DNA of 64,000 nucleotides from Maribacter algicola (lineage in GTDB: Bacteria; Bacteroidota; Bacteroidia; Flavobacteriales; Flavobacteriaceae): positions 372,001-436,000 of the forward strand of contig NZ_QUSX01000001.1 of the NCBI RefSeq assembly GCF_003933245.1, read 5' to 3'. The number at the start of each line of letters is the position of its first letter. Within the stretch, counting starts at the first letter, position 1. Below the pieces are notes generated by a model, which saw nothing but the letters and a program-made list of their open reading frames with translations, had not been told where the DNA came from and ran no database searches. A program made the position numbers and the translations under genes. Below are positions 45,910-53,903 of this stretch, one piece after another.

Positions 45910-48107
45910 TTGTCTTTCTTTAAGGTAAAGAGTACTTGGGTACCCTCACCGTTTGTTTTTAAATTGGAAATGGAAACCGACACCTTATCGCCATACATAT
46001 CGTTTAAAATGGCGATACGCTGTTTTATATTACCCATTCCCTTGGACTTTTGTTTTCGTTGATTGACTGTTTTAAGTTCGGCGGATTTTTTCCTGCCGAT
46101 ACCATCATCGGTCACCAAAATTTCCAGTTCAATATCATTTTTAGCCCGGACCTTCACTTCCAGGCGCCCTTTTTCTTCCTTGTACCTGAGTCCGTGCCAA
46201 ATTGCATTTTCTATATAGGGTTGGAGTAACATAGGCGGAATCTGAAAAGTGGAGACATCCAAGTTTTCATCTATCTGAAGTACATAATCGAATTTATCCG
46301 GAAAACGGGAATGTTCCAATTTTATATACAGTTCCAAAAGTTCCAACTCCTTGGTCAAGGGTATAAAATCCTCCTCCGAATTTTCCAGCACGGACCGCAT
46401 AAGTCTAGAGAAATCGCTTAAATACCGATTCGCACTTCGCTCATCGCTCTTGGAAATATAATTGTTGACAGAATTAAGGGCGTTGAAAATAAAATGCGGA
46501 TTCATCTGGGACCGTAAGGATTTCAAGGCCAGTAGATTGTTGGCTAACTTTTGTTGTTGGTTGCTCCGGTAAAAAAAGAACGCCGCCAAGCCTGTAAGCA
46601 ATAACCCGAATATGAGGGAATAAATAATGTATCGTTGCCGCTTGTAACTTTCCTCGGCCAATTCCTGTTCCGTCAAGGCCAATTCATATTTGCTTTGTGA
46701 CAGTTCCCGCTCCTGTTCCAAGCCGGTAATCCTACTCTGGGTAACGGCAATCTCCCTATTGAAACGTGCCGCCCTGGAAATTTCCTGTTCCTTCCTAATG
46801 TACAAAGTATCGACCAGGGCTACATAGTCCTGATAGGTTTCCAATGCACGGTTGTACTCGCCTTTGAATTCATAAACTTCGGACAGTTTCCTAGTTGCAT
46901 CCTTTTGTACGACCAGGTCGTTATCCGAATCCGCCTGAACGATACTCTTCTGTAGATAGGGTATCGCCTCTTCATATTTGTCCTGCGCGATGTAGGCGTT
47001 CGCAATCTTATAATTGATGCGCTGGCTTGTGATGGTATCGCCCAGATCCATTGTTCCATCTGCTTCAGGAATGTTCAGCTTGCCCAAGGCCTCCAAACTA
47101 TTCTTTCTGATGGCTATTTCCTCTTTATATTCGTTCCTTTTGTTGTAGAAATCGGCCACTTTTTCACGCTCCTGCAACACCCTTTTTGGCGCCATTTTAC
47201 TGGCCAGCTCGACGGAGTTACCATAATAGACCTCGGCCTCCATTACCTTATTATCCTGCGCATAGGCATCGGCAATCTTAGAATTTAGATCGGTCATCTT
47301 AGGGGTGATCTGGTTCTGGGAGGCAACTTTCAAACCCTCGTTGTAATAGTCGACCGACAAAGAAATATCGCCGGTTCCTTTCTTGATATCCCCAAAGATC
47401 TCATAGAGTTCAACTCGTTGGTAAGGCACCATATTTTTGAGTCTCTCAAGCGGTTTCAACACTTTTTCGGCCGCATCAAATTGATCCGTAATTTCATAGG
47501 TCCTTGCCAACATCAAGGATGTTGCTATGGTTTTATTGGCCTTTAAGGCGTCCTCAAAATTATCGATGGCCAAATCATATTGTTTGTGATGTAAATAGAT
47601 TTCCCCCAACTTGGTCAGGGATTTTGCCAGTTGGCCCTTATCGCCATCGGGGCCCAAAACCTCCAAGCTCTGGGCCACAAAATCGATGCTTCTGGCGATA
47701 TCCGTTTTTTTATAGTATTCCGCGGAATCCAAAAAGGACTGGTTGCTCAGGACCCTATTTCTGGACATTGAGGACATACTTAGGGCATCATCCTTTTTAC
47801 TTTCTTCAACCACCTGTAGTTTGATATCATCCCTGCTGGTCACTTGATGCCTAACAGTCTCAAAGCTGGGGTGTTCCAAAATCAACCGCTCACCAATGGA
47901 TACGGAAATCCTGAATTCCCCCAGACCATTGGTATACGCAAACTGCCCGGAGCTTGTGGATACGGATACACCCTGAATGGGTTTATGGGAATTTTGGGAT
48001 TCCACCAAGCCCTTGAGCACAAATTTTGGGGTTCCGTTGTTTTGGGCCAAGCCCAAAACGCTCACGAAAAGAAATGGAATTATTATATGTAAAAGGGATG
48101 ACCGCAT
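45906..48107 (-). CDS. LytS-type sensor kinase with carboxypeptidase-regulatory and TPR sensor region
   Basis: A 733-residue membrane histidine kinase, partner of the LytTR regulator. A signal peptide (FLFVSVLGLAQ) leads to a beta-sandwich carboxypeptidase-regulatory-like domain (about residues 28-100, GLVESQNSHKPIQGVSVST). Tandem TPR repeats span about 140-440 (AIDNFEDALKANKTIATSLM, AIPYLQKSIVQADSDN), with a coiled region and one transmembrane helix near 500-522 (IIYSLIFGLLLTGLAAFFFY). The cytoplasmic His-kinase domain has the phospho-acceptor QMNPHFIFNALNSV and an ATPase part (DDGIGRK). The periplasmic signal is unknown; the TPR region could read protein binding. Confidence 0.93.
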   Translation of the reverse strand: MRSSLLHIIIPFLFVSVLGLAQNNGTPKFVLKGLVESQNSHKPIQGVSVSTSSGQFAYTNGLGEFRISVSIGERLILEHPSFETVRHQVTSRDDIKLQVVEESKKDDALSMSSMSRNRVLSNQSFLDSAEYYKKTDIARSIDFVAQSLEVLGPDGDKGQLAKSLTKLGEIYLHHKQYDLAIDNFEDALKANKTIATSLMLARTYEITDQFDAAEKVLKPLERLKNMVPYQRVELYEIFGDIKKGTGDISLSVDYYNEGLKVASQNQITPKMTDLNSKIADAYAQDNKVMEAEVYYGNSVELASKMAPKRVLQEREKVADFYNKRNEYKEEIAIRKNSLEALGKLNIPEADGTMDLGDTITSQRINYKIANAYIAQDKYEEAIPYLQKSIVQADSDNDLVVQKDATRKLSEVYEFKGEYNRALETYQDYVALVDTLYIRKEQEISRAARFNREIAVTQSRITGLEQERELSQSKYELALTEQELAEESYKRQRYIIYSLIFGLLLTGLAAFFFYRSNQQQKLANNLLALKSLRSQMNPHFIFNALNSVNNYISKSDERSANRYLSDFSRLMRSVLENSEEDFIPLTKELELLELYIKLEHSRFPDKFDYVLQIDENLDVSTFQIPPMLLQPYIENAIWHGLRYKEEKGRLEVKVRAKNDIELEILVTDDGIGRKKSAELKTVNQRKQKSKGMGNIKQRIAILNDMYGDKVSVSISNLKTNGEGTQVLFTLKKDK

Positions 48108-48413
48108 CTATTTTTTTTGATCACATGACTGTAAACTTAGATGATTCTTAGCACACTAAAAAATGTGGATTTTAGGTAATTACCTGAATTTCCAACCTGC
48201 TTTTCTACCTTACTAGAAGAAAGGATTGGTTACCTCATCCAAATGGCACCTTCCCTAAAAACGGTTATGAATCCAAAAAGTTTCATTCTAGGTTTACAGC
48301 GTAATCAAATAAATAAAACGATGAAACCCCCATTGAGGGATTTGACATAGTAGGTTAGTACCTATCCAAATGTAAATGTTTAAAAATCAATCTTTTAATT
48401 TAATTCAAAACGT
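48108..48413. other. 306-bp intergenic region upstream of kinase and VWA genes
   Basis: This region is divergent control space for the kinase (minus) and VWA protein (plus). It holds a perfect 12-bp palindrome, AGGTAATTACCT, at 48174-48185 and a second A/T-rich inverted repeat TAGGT-TAGT-ACCTA around 48351-48364. No complete promoter consensus or ORF was seen. Confidence 0.4.
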
Positions 48414-49589
48414 ATGAAAAAATATCAAAAAATAATGGCCCTAGGTTTTACGGTACTATCCATGACGGTAAGCTATGGATGTAAAAACGAACCGAAAAAG
48501 AAGAAACAAATCCTCTTGGCAGAAAGGGTGGAACCTCCCAAAAAAGCAAACAAGCGTACAGTCAAAATTGCCCTGTTATTGGATACCAGTAACAGTATGG
48601 ACGGACTTATAAATCAGGCAAAATCCCAATTATGGGATATCGTCAACGAATTCACAAGAGCCAAGTGCGGCAATGAAACCCGACCGGAACTCGAAATTGC
48701 CCTGTACCAATATGGCAATGATGCGCTTTCTTATAGGGAGGGTTATATTCAGCAAGTCTTGAATTTTAGTAGTGACCTTGACCAGATTTCAGAAAAATTA
48801 TTTTCATTGACCACCAACGGAGGCGAGGAGTATTGCGGTGAGGTTATCCAAACTTCCCTGAAGCAATTGAAATGGGGCAATGACCCAGATAATTTAAGGA
48901 TGATATTTATTGCCGGCAACGAACCTTTTACGCAAGGAAGATTAAACTACAAGGATGCGGTGACCAATGCCAAAGAAAACGATGTTATCGTAAATACCAT
49001 TTTTTGTGGAAACTATGAACAAGGCATAGAAACGGAGTGGAAAAGAGGGGCACAGCTAACAGGAGGTGAATATATGGCCATAGACCATAATAGGGAAATT
49101 GTTCATTTAAACACTCCTTACGACGACATCATTATCAATCTGAATTCAAAGTTGAACAAAACGTATATTTCGTACGGTGCCATGGCAAGCGAATATGAGG
49201 AAAACCAAGCCTCACAGGATGAAAACGCCATGAGTGTGGGATATGGTGTAGCGATCAAACGAGCCGTGAGCAAAAGCTCCCGTCTTTATAACAATAAATC
49301 ATGGGATTTGGTGGATGCATCGGCCGATGCAAATTTTGAGTTAAAGGAGCTGGATCGAAAAAGTCTGCCCGAAGAACTAAAAGGAAAATCAAACCAAGAA
49401 ATTGAAAAATACATTGATAGTAAACGTATAGAAAGGGAACGTATTCAGGCGGAAATCGCCGAAATAAATGAGAAACGGGAAATCTACATTGCCCAAAACC
49501 AGAAAGAAAATACCCAAGGGGAATTGGAAGGTGCCCTATTAGGTGCTATAAAAAAGCAGGCAGCCCTAAAAAACTATACGTGGGATTAG
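48414..49589 (+). CDS. VWA-domain putative lipoprotein
   Basis: A 391-residue exported protein. The N-terminal signal ends VSYGC, a loose lipobox, followed by a Lys-rich linker. A von Willebrand factor A domain runs from about residue 50 to 230: VKIALLLDTSNSMDG supplies the D-x-S-x-S metal site, with LEIALYQYGNDA and MIFIAGNEPFTQG after it. The C-terminal 110 residues are charged and predicted helical/coiled (KYIDSKRIERERIQAEIAEIN). I know no function for this type. It stands alone between the kinase and a PorP gene. Confidence 0.85.
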   Translation: MKKYQKIMALGFTVLSMTVSYGCKNEPKKKKQILLAERVEPPKKANKRTVKIALLLDTSNSMDGLINQAKSQLWDIVNEFTRAKCGNETRPELEIALYQYGNDALSYREGYIQQVLNFSSDLDQISEKLFSLTTNGGEEYCGEVIQTSLKQLKWGNDPDNLRMIFIAGNEPFTQGRLNYKDAVTNAKENDVIVNTIFCGNYEQGIETEWKRGAQLTGGEYMAIDHNREIVHLNTPYDDIIINLNSKLNKTYISYGAMASEYEENQASQDENAMSVGYGVAIKRAVSKSSRLYNNKSWDLVDASADANFELKELDRKSLPEELKGKSNQEIEKYIDSKRIERERIQAEIAEINEKREIYIAQNQKENTQGELEGALLGAIKKQAALKNYTWD

Positions 49590-49613
49590 GCAAAAAGGTA
49601 GCAAGCATATTTT

Positions 49614-49641
49614 GGGTCTTTTACGAACGTAAAAGGCCCTT
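49614..49641. terminator. Stem-loop between VWA gene and PorP gene
   Basis: GGGTCTTTTACG (49614-49625) pairs with CGTAAAAGGCCC (49628-49639) with one G-U pair and a tight loop, followed by TTATT. It lies between two convergent genes. Confidence 0.55.
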
Positions 49642-49642
49642 A

Positions 49643-50671
49643 TTAATTCGCGGCAGGACAGTAACAATCATACCTTTTTTCTGGTTTGCAAAAATCGAAA
49701 CCTAAGGTTATCTGGTGAAAGCCCCCATTATCAAAACGAATATCACCCATTTGGTATGAGTAATTATAGGAGATCATGAATTGCTTAAAATTTGCCCCTA
49801 CAATTGGCGTAATCAATTGAAGGCGTTGTTCCCCAAAACTTGTTGCCGTTTGGAACTGTGCACCATCAAAACTCCTTCTGTAGGAAACACCGCCCCAAAT
49901 GCGGCCAAAATCCACATCCTTGTAAAGCTTCGCATTAATGTCCACGGTCTTTTCCTTGGTGAAATCCGTCAATTGAAAAAGTACGGAAGGTTCAAATTGC
50001 CATTCGCTTCTGCCAAATACATATCCCGCCGAAATGAGATATCTCCTAAGATTATCCACCCTGGGAACCGTCAAGTTGTCCGGGTCATCAGCTCTATTTA
50101 TCCTATATAAGTTTCGCCGCGTAGAAAGTGCATTCAATACGGCAAAATGTGTATAAAACTCCTGATAGGCATAGGACATTCCAAAATCCACATTGAAATA
50201 GGTCTCATTGAGCTTAATCCCTGAAATAGCAGGATCAAATGCTACGGAACGAAATTCCGTTTCATCCAAACTACTTTGAAGTACCGTTCCACTCAAACCA
50301 AAGGAAAGCTGGTTCAATACCCGCACATCGTCACCACCCATGCGCAAATGATGGGCGTAGGTTCCTTTGAATCCGGTTTGGGAATGGTAGCCATTGGCAT
50401 CGTTAAAAATAATGGCCCCTAAACCGCTTGGGGAGTCTCCCAACCTAAAATGCCCGTTGATCGTCTGTAAGTTTGGGGCGTCTTCCACATCAAACCACTG
50501 CTGTCTCGCAGTTGCCCTAATTTGGCCACACTCTGTAAAACCCGCCATAGATGGAAATACCAAATAGTAATTATCGGCCAAATAATCAAAATATACAGGT
50601 ATTCCCTCTTGTGCTTTGGCTTTTAAACCAAAAAATAGAAGGAAGGACAATAGAAACAGCTTACATCTCAT
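49643..50671 (-). CDS. PorP/SprF-family T9SS outer-membrane protein, stand-alone
   Basis: A 342-residue second member of the family. From ATG 50671 it has a signal peptide (LFLLSFLLFFGLKAKAQ). YLVFPSMAGFTECGQIRATARQQWFDVEDAPNLQ gives the NPAxxG-like start and the R-Q-W-x-x-V block of PorP/SprF. The ending FDNGGFHQITLGFDF is a barrel strand, then a Cys-rich tail (CKPEKRYDCYC). Unlike the other copy it has no large adhesin or OmpA gene beside it. The frame opens earlier (50737), but the signal peptide supports 50671. Confidence 0.88.
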   Translation of the reverse strand: MRCKLFLLSFLLFFGLKAKAQEGIPVYFDYLADNYYLVFPSMAGFTECGQIRATARQQWFDVEDAPNLQTINGHFRLGDSPSGLGAIIFNDANGYHSQTGFKGTYAHHLRMGGDDVRVLNQLSFGLSGTVLQSSLDETEFRSVAFDPAISGIKLNETYFNVDFGMSYAYQEFYTHFAVLNALSTRRNLYRINRADDPDNLTVPRVDNLRRYLISAGYVFGRSEWQFEPSVLFQLTDFTKEKTVDINAKLYKDVDFGRIWGGVSYRRSFDGAQFQTATSFGEQRLQLITPIVGANFKQFMISYNYSYQMGDIRFDNGGFHQITLGFDFCKPEKRYDCYCPAAN

Positions 50672-50794
50672 GTCAAGAATTTGGGGTAAAAGTGCACATA
50701 ACACCAAATATAAAGGATAACGGTGCAAACAGTACATTATTATGTAGGGACAAACTTAGAATTCCTTTGTATTTTTGAAAAAAATTGAAACCAA

Positions 50795-51703
50795 ATGAAG
50801 GAGTATAATATCACCGTTATAAAAACAAAGAACCCGGCCATCTTGAAGTTTGAATCCAACCACATTTTGGTCAAACGGCAAAACTATGAATTTAAAAATA
50901 TAGACGAGGCCAAAAATTCTCCATTGGCACAACAACTTTTTTACCTACCCTTTATCAAAACCGTATACATTTCAGGAAATTTCGTTGGTATGGAACGGTA
51001 CGATATTGTCGATTGGGAGGATGTTAAGGACGAAGTGGCACAGCAGTTAGTGGAATACCTAAACGCCGGGGAGCCCGTGTTAATTGAAGAGGAAACCGAT
51101 AAGCCCATTGCCGTGACCGTGTACGCTGAGGTTACTCCGAATCCCGCAACCATGAAATTTGTGGCCAGTAAAAAGATTGTAGGTTCTATGTTCGAGTTCA
51201 AGAATATTGATGAAGCCAAAGACTCCCCTTTGGCCACACAGTTGTTTCAATTTCCCTTTGTGAAGCAGGTCTTTATTGATGACAACTATGTATCGGTTAC
51301 CAAATACGAAGTTGCCGAATGGGACGATATTACAATGGAGCTAAGGGAACTTATTAGAAACTTTATAGCAGAGGGCAGGGATATTGTAACGACGAATGCG
51401 GAACCCATACAAGGGAACCAAGCAGCGGACTCCACCCAAAATATCATCAAAGATGAATTGGACGATACCTCTTTAGAAATCATCGATATTTTAGAGGAAT
51501 ATATAAAGCCCGCGGTGGCGAGTGACGGTGGGAATATTCTGTTCAAGTCCTATGAGCCCAACAGCCGTACCGTAAACGTTATTCTTCAAGGTGCCTGTAG
51601 TGGATGTCCTTCGTCAACATTTACCTTGAAAAATGGGATCGAAACCATGTTAAAAAACATGATGGGTGACCGAGTCAACGAAGTTGTTGCCCTAAACGGA
51701 TAA
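50795..51703 (+). CDS. Nfu-type iron-sulfur carrier with duplicated N-domain
   Basis: A 302-residue protein for Fe-S cluster delivery. Two Nfu N-terminal domains lie in tandem: residues 1-95 (NPAILKFESNHIL, LAQQLFYLPFIKTVYISGNFV) and 105-195 (TPNPATMKFVASKKIV, LATQLFQFPFVKQVFIDDNYV). The C-terminal NifU/Nfu domain (about 220-302) carries the cluster-binding C-x2-C in GACSGCPSSTFTLKNGIE. A linker of about 25 residues lies before it. No suf genes are adjacent. A candidate TATTTTTG -7 element lies at 50770-50777, rather close to the ATG. Confidence 0.94.
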   Translation: MKEYNITVIKTKNPAILKFESNHILVKRQNYEFKNIDEAKNSPLAQQLFYLPFIKTVYISGNFVGMERYDIVDWEDVKDEVAQQLVEYLNAGEPVLIEEETDKPIAVTVYAEVTPNPATMKFVASKKIVGSMFEFKNIDEAKDSPLATQLFQFPFVKQVFIDDNYVSVTKYEVAEWDDITMELRELIRNFIAEGRDIVTTNAEPIQGNQAADSTQNIIKDELDDTSLEIIDILEEYIKPAVASDGGNILFKSYEPNSRTVNVILQGACSGCPSSTFTLKNGIETMLKNMMGDRVNEVVALNG

Positions 51704-51774
51704 AAAACAGACCTAAGGGTGGACTTTCTTACCAAGAATCCTTAAATTTAAGGGAAACATAAAAAACACTAATT

Positions 51775-51975
51775 ATGGCAGTTTTAAAAGTAATAGAAGT
51801 ATTGGCCAATTCCGATAAAAGTTGGGAAGATGCCGCAAAAAATGCAGTGGCACAAGCCGCAAAATCAGTAAAGAACATTCGTTCGGTATATATCAATGAA
51901 CAAAGTGCCACCGTAGAAGACGGTCAAATGGTAAACTATCGTGTAAATGTGAAGATTACCTTCGAAGTACAGTAA
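51775..51975 (+). CDS. Dodecin-family flavin-binding protein
   Basis: A 66-residue protein, the usual length of dodecins, which assemble into hollow 12-mers that bind and buffer flavins. The sequence pattern VLKVIEVLANSDKSWEDAAKNAV, NIRSVYINEQSA and YRVNVKITFEV is diagnostic. A strong terminator follows, so it is likely monocistronic or shares a transcript with nfu upstream (71 bp gap). Confidence 0.93.
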   Translation: MAVLKVIEVLANSDKSWEDAAKNAVAQAAKSVKNIRSVYINEQSATVEDGQMVNYRVNVKITFEVQ

Positions 51976-51999
51976 TTGTTACATTTGAATCAGAAATAT

Positions 52000-52025
52000 A
52001 AAGCGCCCATGTGGCGCTTTTTTTT
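52000..52025 (+). terminator. Terminator after dodecin gene
   Basis: AAAGCGCC (52000-52007) pairs perfectly with GGCGCTTT (52013-52020), with loop CATGT and five further T. Confidence 0.9.
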
Positions 52026-52141
52026 ATGGTGTCCCTTATATAACCGTCGCTAAACAGTACTAAAAATCGAAATAAGTTAATTCTTAGCGAACCTTGTGCC
52101 AACTTATCACCATATAATTATATTAAAGGAGCGTTATACCA

Positions 52142-52179
52142 ACAAGCCTTTTGACTCAAAAAAAACAAGCTTTGACTCA
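52142..52179 (+). repeat. Short imperfect direct repeat before the MscS gene
   Basis: ACAAGCCTTTTGACTCA (52142-52158) and ACAAGCTTTGACTCA (52165-52179) differ by a 2-base indel and are 6 bp apart. They lie 100-137 bp before the MscS start at 52279. They could be a regulatory site, or a local duplication without function. The rest of 52026-52278 shows no ORF or clear promoter. Confidence 0.35.
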
Positions 52180-52278
52180 TCCACGTTCGAAGAGTGTTCC
52201 TTAACATTAGTTTAAATGAAAAAACTTGATTTACACTATTCATTTCTATATGTTGGCCAACAAAAGTATAAAAGGACT

Positions 52279-53112
52279 ATGGAACAATTTACCAATTATC
52301 AGGAACATATAGATAACGCCATAAAATGGTTTTGGGAGGCGCTACCAAATTTGGTAGCGGCCATAATTTTATTATTTGTGGGAATTTATGTAATTAGGTT
52401 TATAAACAAAATGATTCGCAAGTTCTTTTCCAAGAAGGATTACGACGAATCTTTGGAATCCTTTCTGCAAAGCCTGATTTCCATAGCCCTTAAAATACTC
52501 CTTTTCGTACTGGTGATAACCCAATTGGGCGTACAATCCTCTTCCCTTGTAGCTATTATAGGGGCCGCAGGTTTGGCAATTGGCCTAGCACTGCAAGGCT
52601 CTCTATCCAATTTTGCAGGTGGGGTACTCATTCTTTTATTTAAACCTTTTAAAGTGGGCGATTTTATCTCGGCTCAGGGGGTTGATGGCACCGTAAAGGA
52701 AATATCTATTTTCACTACCAAACTAAAAACCTTTGGAAACCAAATTGCCATTATACCCAATGGACAATTGTCCAACAACAATATAATAAATTACAATGCG
52801 GAAGACACTCGAAGGGATAAAATAGACGTGGGCATTGGATACGGTTCCAACATTAAAAAGGCAAAGGATATCCTACTGGCTATATGCGCGGAAAATGAAA
52901 ACATTTTAAAAGACCCAATCCCGGAAGTGTATGTTGGGGAATTGGCAGACAGCTCCGTAAATCTTACGCTACGTTTTTGGGCCAATAATGAGGTTTTTTG
53001 GAAAGCACACTTTCACGTAATGGAAGAGATAAAAACTAGATTTGACGCAGAAGGTATCGAAATACCATTCCCACAAAGGGTGATTCACCAAGAACTTGTA
53101 GAAAGCAAATAG
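52279..53112 (+). CDS. Small-conductance mechanosensitive channel (MscS family)
   Basis: A 277-residue channel that opens on membrane stretch to release osmolytes. Three N-terminal helices are followed by the pore-lining helix with the Gly/Ala pattern GAAGLAIGLALQGSLSNFAGG, then LLFKPFKVGDFI and the beta domain IFTTKLKTFGNQIAIIPNGQLSNNNIINY. The C-terminal alpha/beta vestibule ends near FPQRVIH. ATG 52279 has AAAGGA 5-10 nt upstream; an earlier in-frame ATG at 52216 adds 21 polar residues with no such site. Confidence 0.93.
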   Translation: MEQFTNYQEHIDNAIKWFWEALPNLVAAIILLFVGIYVIRFINKMIRKFFSKKDYDESLESFLQSLISIALKILLFVLVITQLGVQSSSLVAIIGAAGLAIGLALQGSLSNFAGGVLILLFKPFKVGDFISAQGVDGTVKEISIFTTKLKTFGNQIAIIPNGQLSNNNIINYNAEDTRRDKIDVGIGYGSNIKKAKDILLAICAENENILKDPIPEVYVGELADSSVNLTLRFWANNEVFWKAHFHVMEEIKTRFDAEGIEIPFPQRVIHQELVESK

Positions 53113-53153
53113 CATTTAAAGGACCTTGCACCTATGCTAGGTATAATTTTAAT

Positions 53154-53828
53154 TTAGGATTTTTTCTGGGTGATTAGGAAATCCTTCAAGTAATACGGTT
53201 CAAAATAAGCGACGTTTTCAAAATTGGTCTTTGTAAACTTTTCAAAGGAAAGGGATGCCATTTCTTTAGCTGACGGCACAGCTTCTGTATAATACTCAGC
53301 ATTAGAATTTGTTAGTGTCTCCTTTATTTTTTCCGCACCGGACCCCAGAAAATGTACCTTACTACCTTGTAAATATTCTTGAAAAGAAGATTCTCCTATT
53401 ATTTGTGCCTGAGTTTCCCTTATCTCATTCAAATGGGCATCAAATACTGCCGAGTATACCTCCATACGTCTTGCATCCAAAACAGGTATTATAAAATCAC
53501 CTTCCGCTATTTTTAGCTGGCTAGCCAAACTTTTTAAGGTAGCGATGGATATGAGAGGAACATCCAATGCAAAACACAAACCCTTGGCTGCCGATACCCC
53601 TATTCTTAAACCAGTATACGAACCCGGCCCTTTGCTAACGGCAATAGCATCCAAATCCGTCATGGAAAAACCGGACTCATCCATACACTCTTTAATGAAC
53701 ACATGCAGCTGTTCCGCGTGGGAATAATTTGGTGTATTGTTCTCCCTAATTGAAACCACTTCTCCTTTTAAGGACAAACATACGGAGCAGTTGGTGGTAG
53801 CTGTTTCAAGATTCAGTATTAAAGCCAT
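53154..53828 (-). CDS. tsaB: tRNA threonylcarbamoyladenosine complex subunit TsaB
   Basis: TsaB pairs with TsaD and TsaE to make t6A at position 37 of ANN-decoding tRNAs. The 224-residue protein has the ASKHA N-domain motifs ILNLETATTNCSVCLS, NYSHAEQLHVFIKECM and AVSKGPGSYTGLRIGVSAAKGL, and the weaker C-domain expected for this dimerisation subunit. A terminator upstream separates it from the efflux operon. Confidence 0.95.
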   Translation of the reverse strand: MALILNLETATTNCSVCLSLKGEVVSIRENNTPNYSHAEQLHVFIKECMDESGFSMTDLDAIAVSKGPGSYTGLRIGVSAAKGLCFALDVPLISIATLKSLASQLKIAEGDFIIPVLDARRMEVYSAVFDAHLNEIRETQAQIIGESSFQEYLQGSKVHFLGSGAEKIKETLTNSNAEYYTEAVPSAKEMASLSFEKFTKTNFENVAYFEPYYLKDFLITQKKS

Positions 53829-53853
53829 TTTTCAAAGGTAGAGCATATACACA

Positions 53854-53886
53854 AAAAAACCTGCAATCAATGATTGCAGGTTTTTT
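53854..53886. terminator. Terminator at the end of the efflux operon
   Basis: AAAAAACCTGCAATCA pairs with TGATTGCAGGTTTTTT over a 16-bp, nearly uninterrupted arm, with T tracts on both strands. It lies between the tolC-like stop and the tsaB start, ending the long minus-strand exporter transcript. Confidence 0.9.
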
Positions 53887-53903
53887 AATATTTATTTGTG
53901 TAA

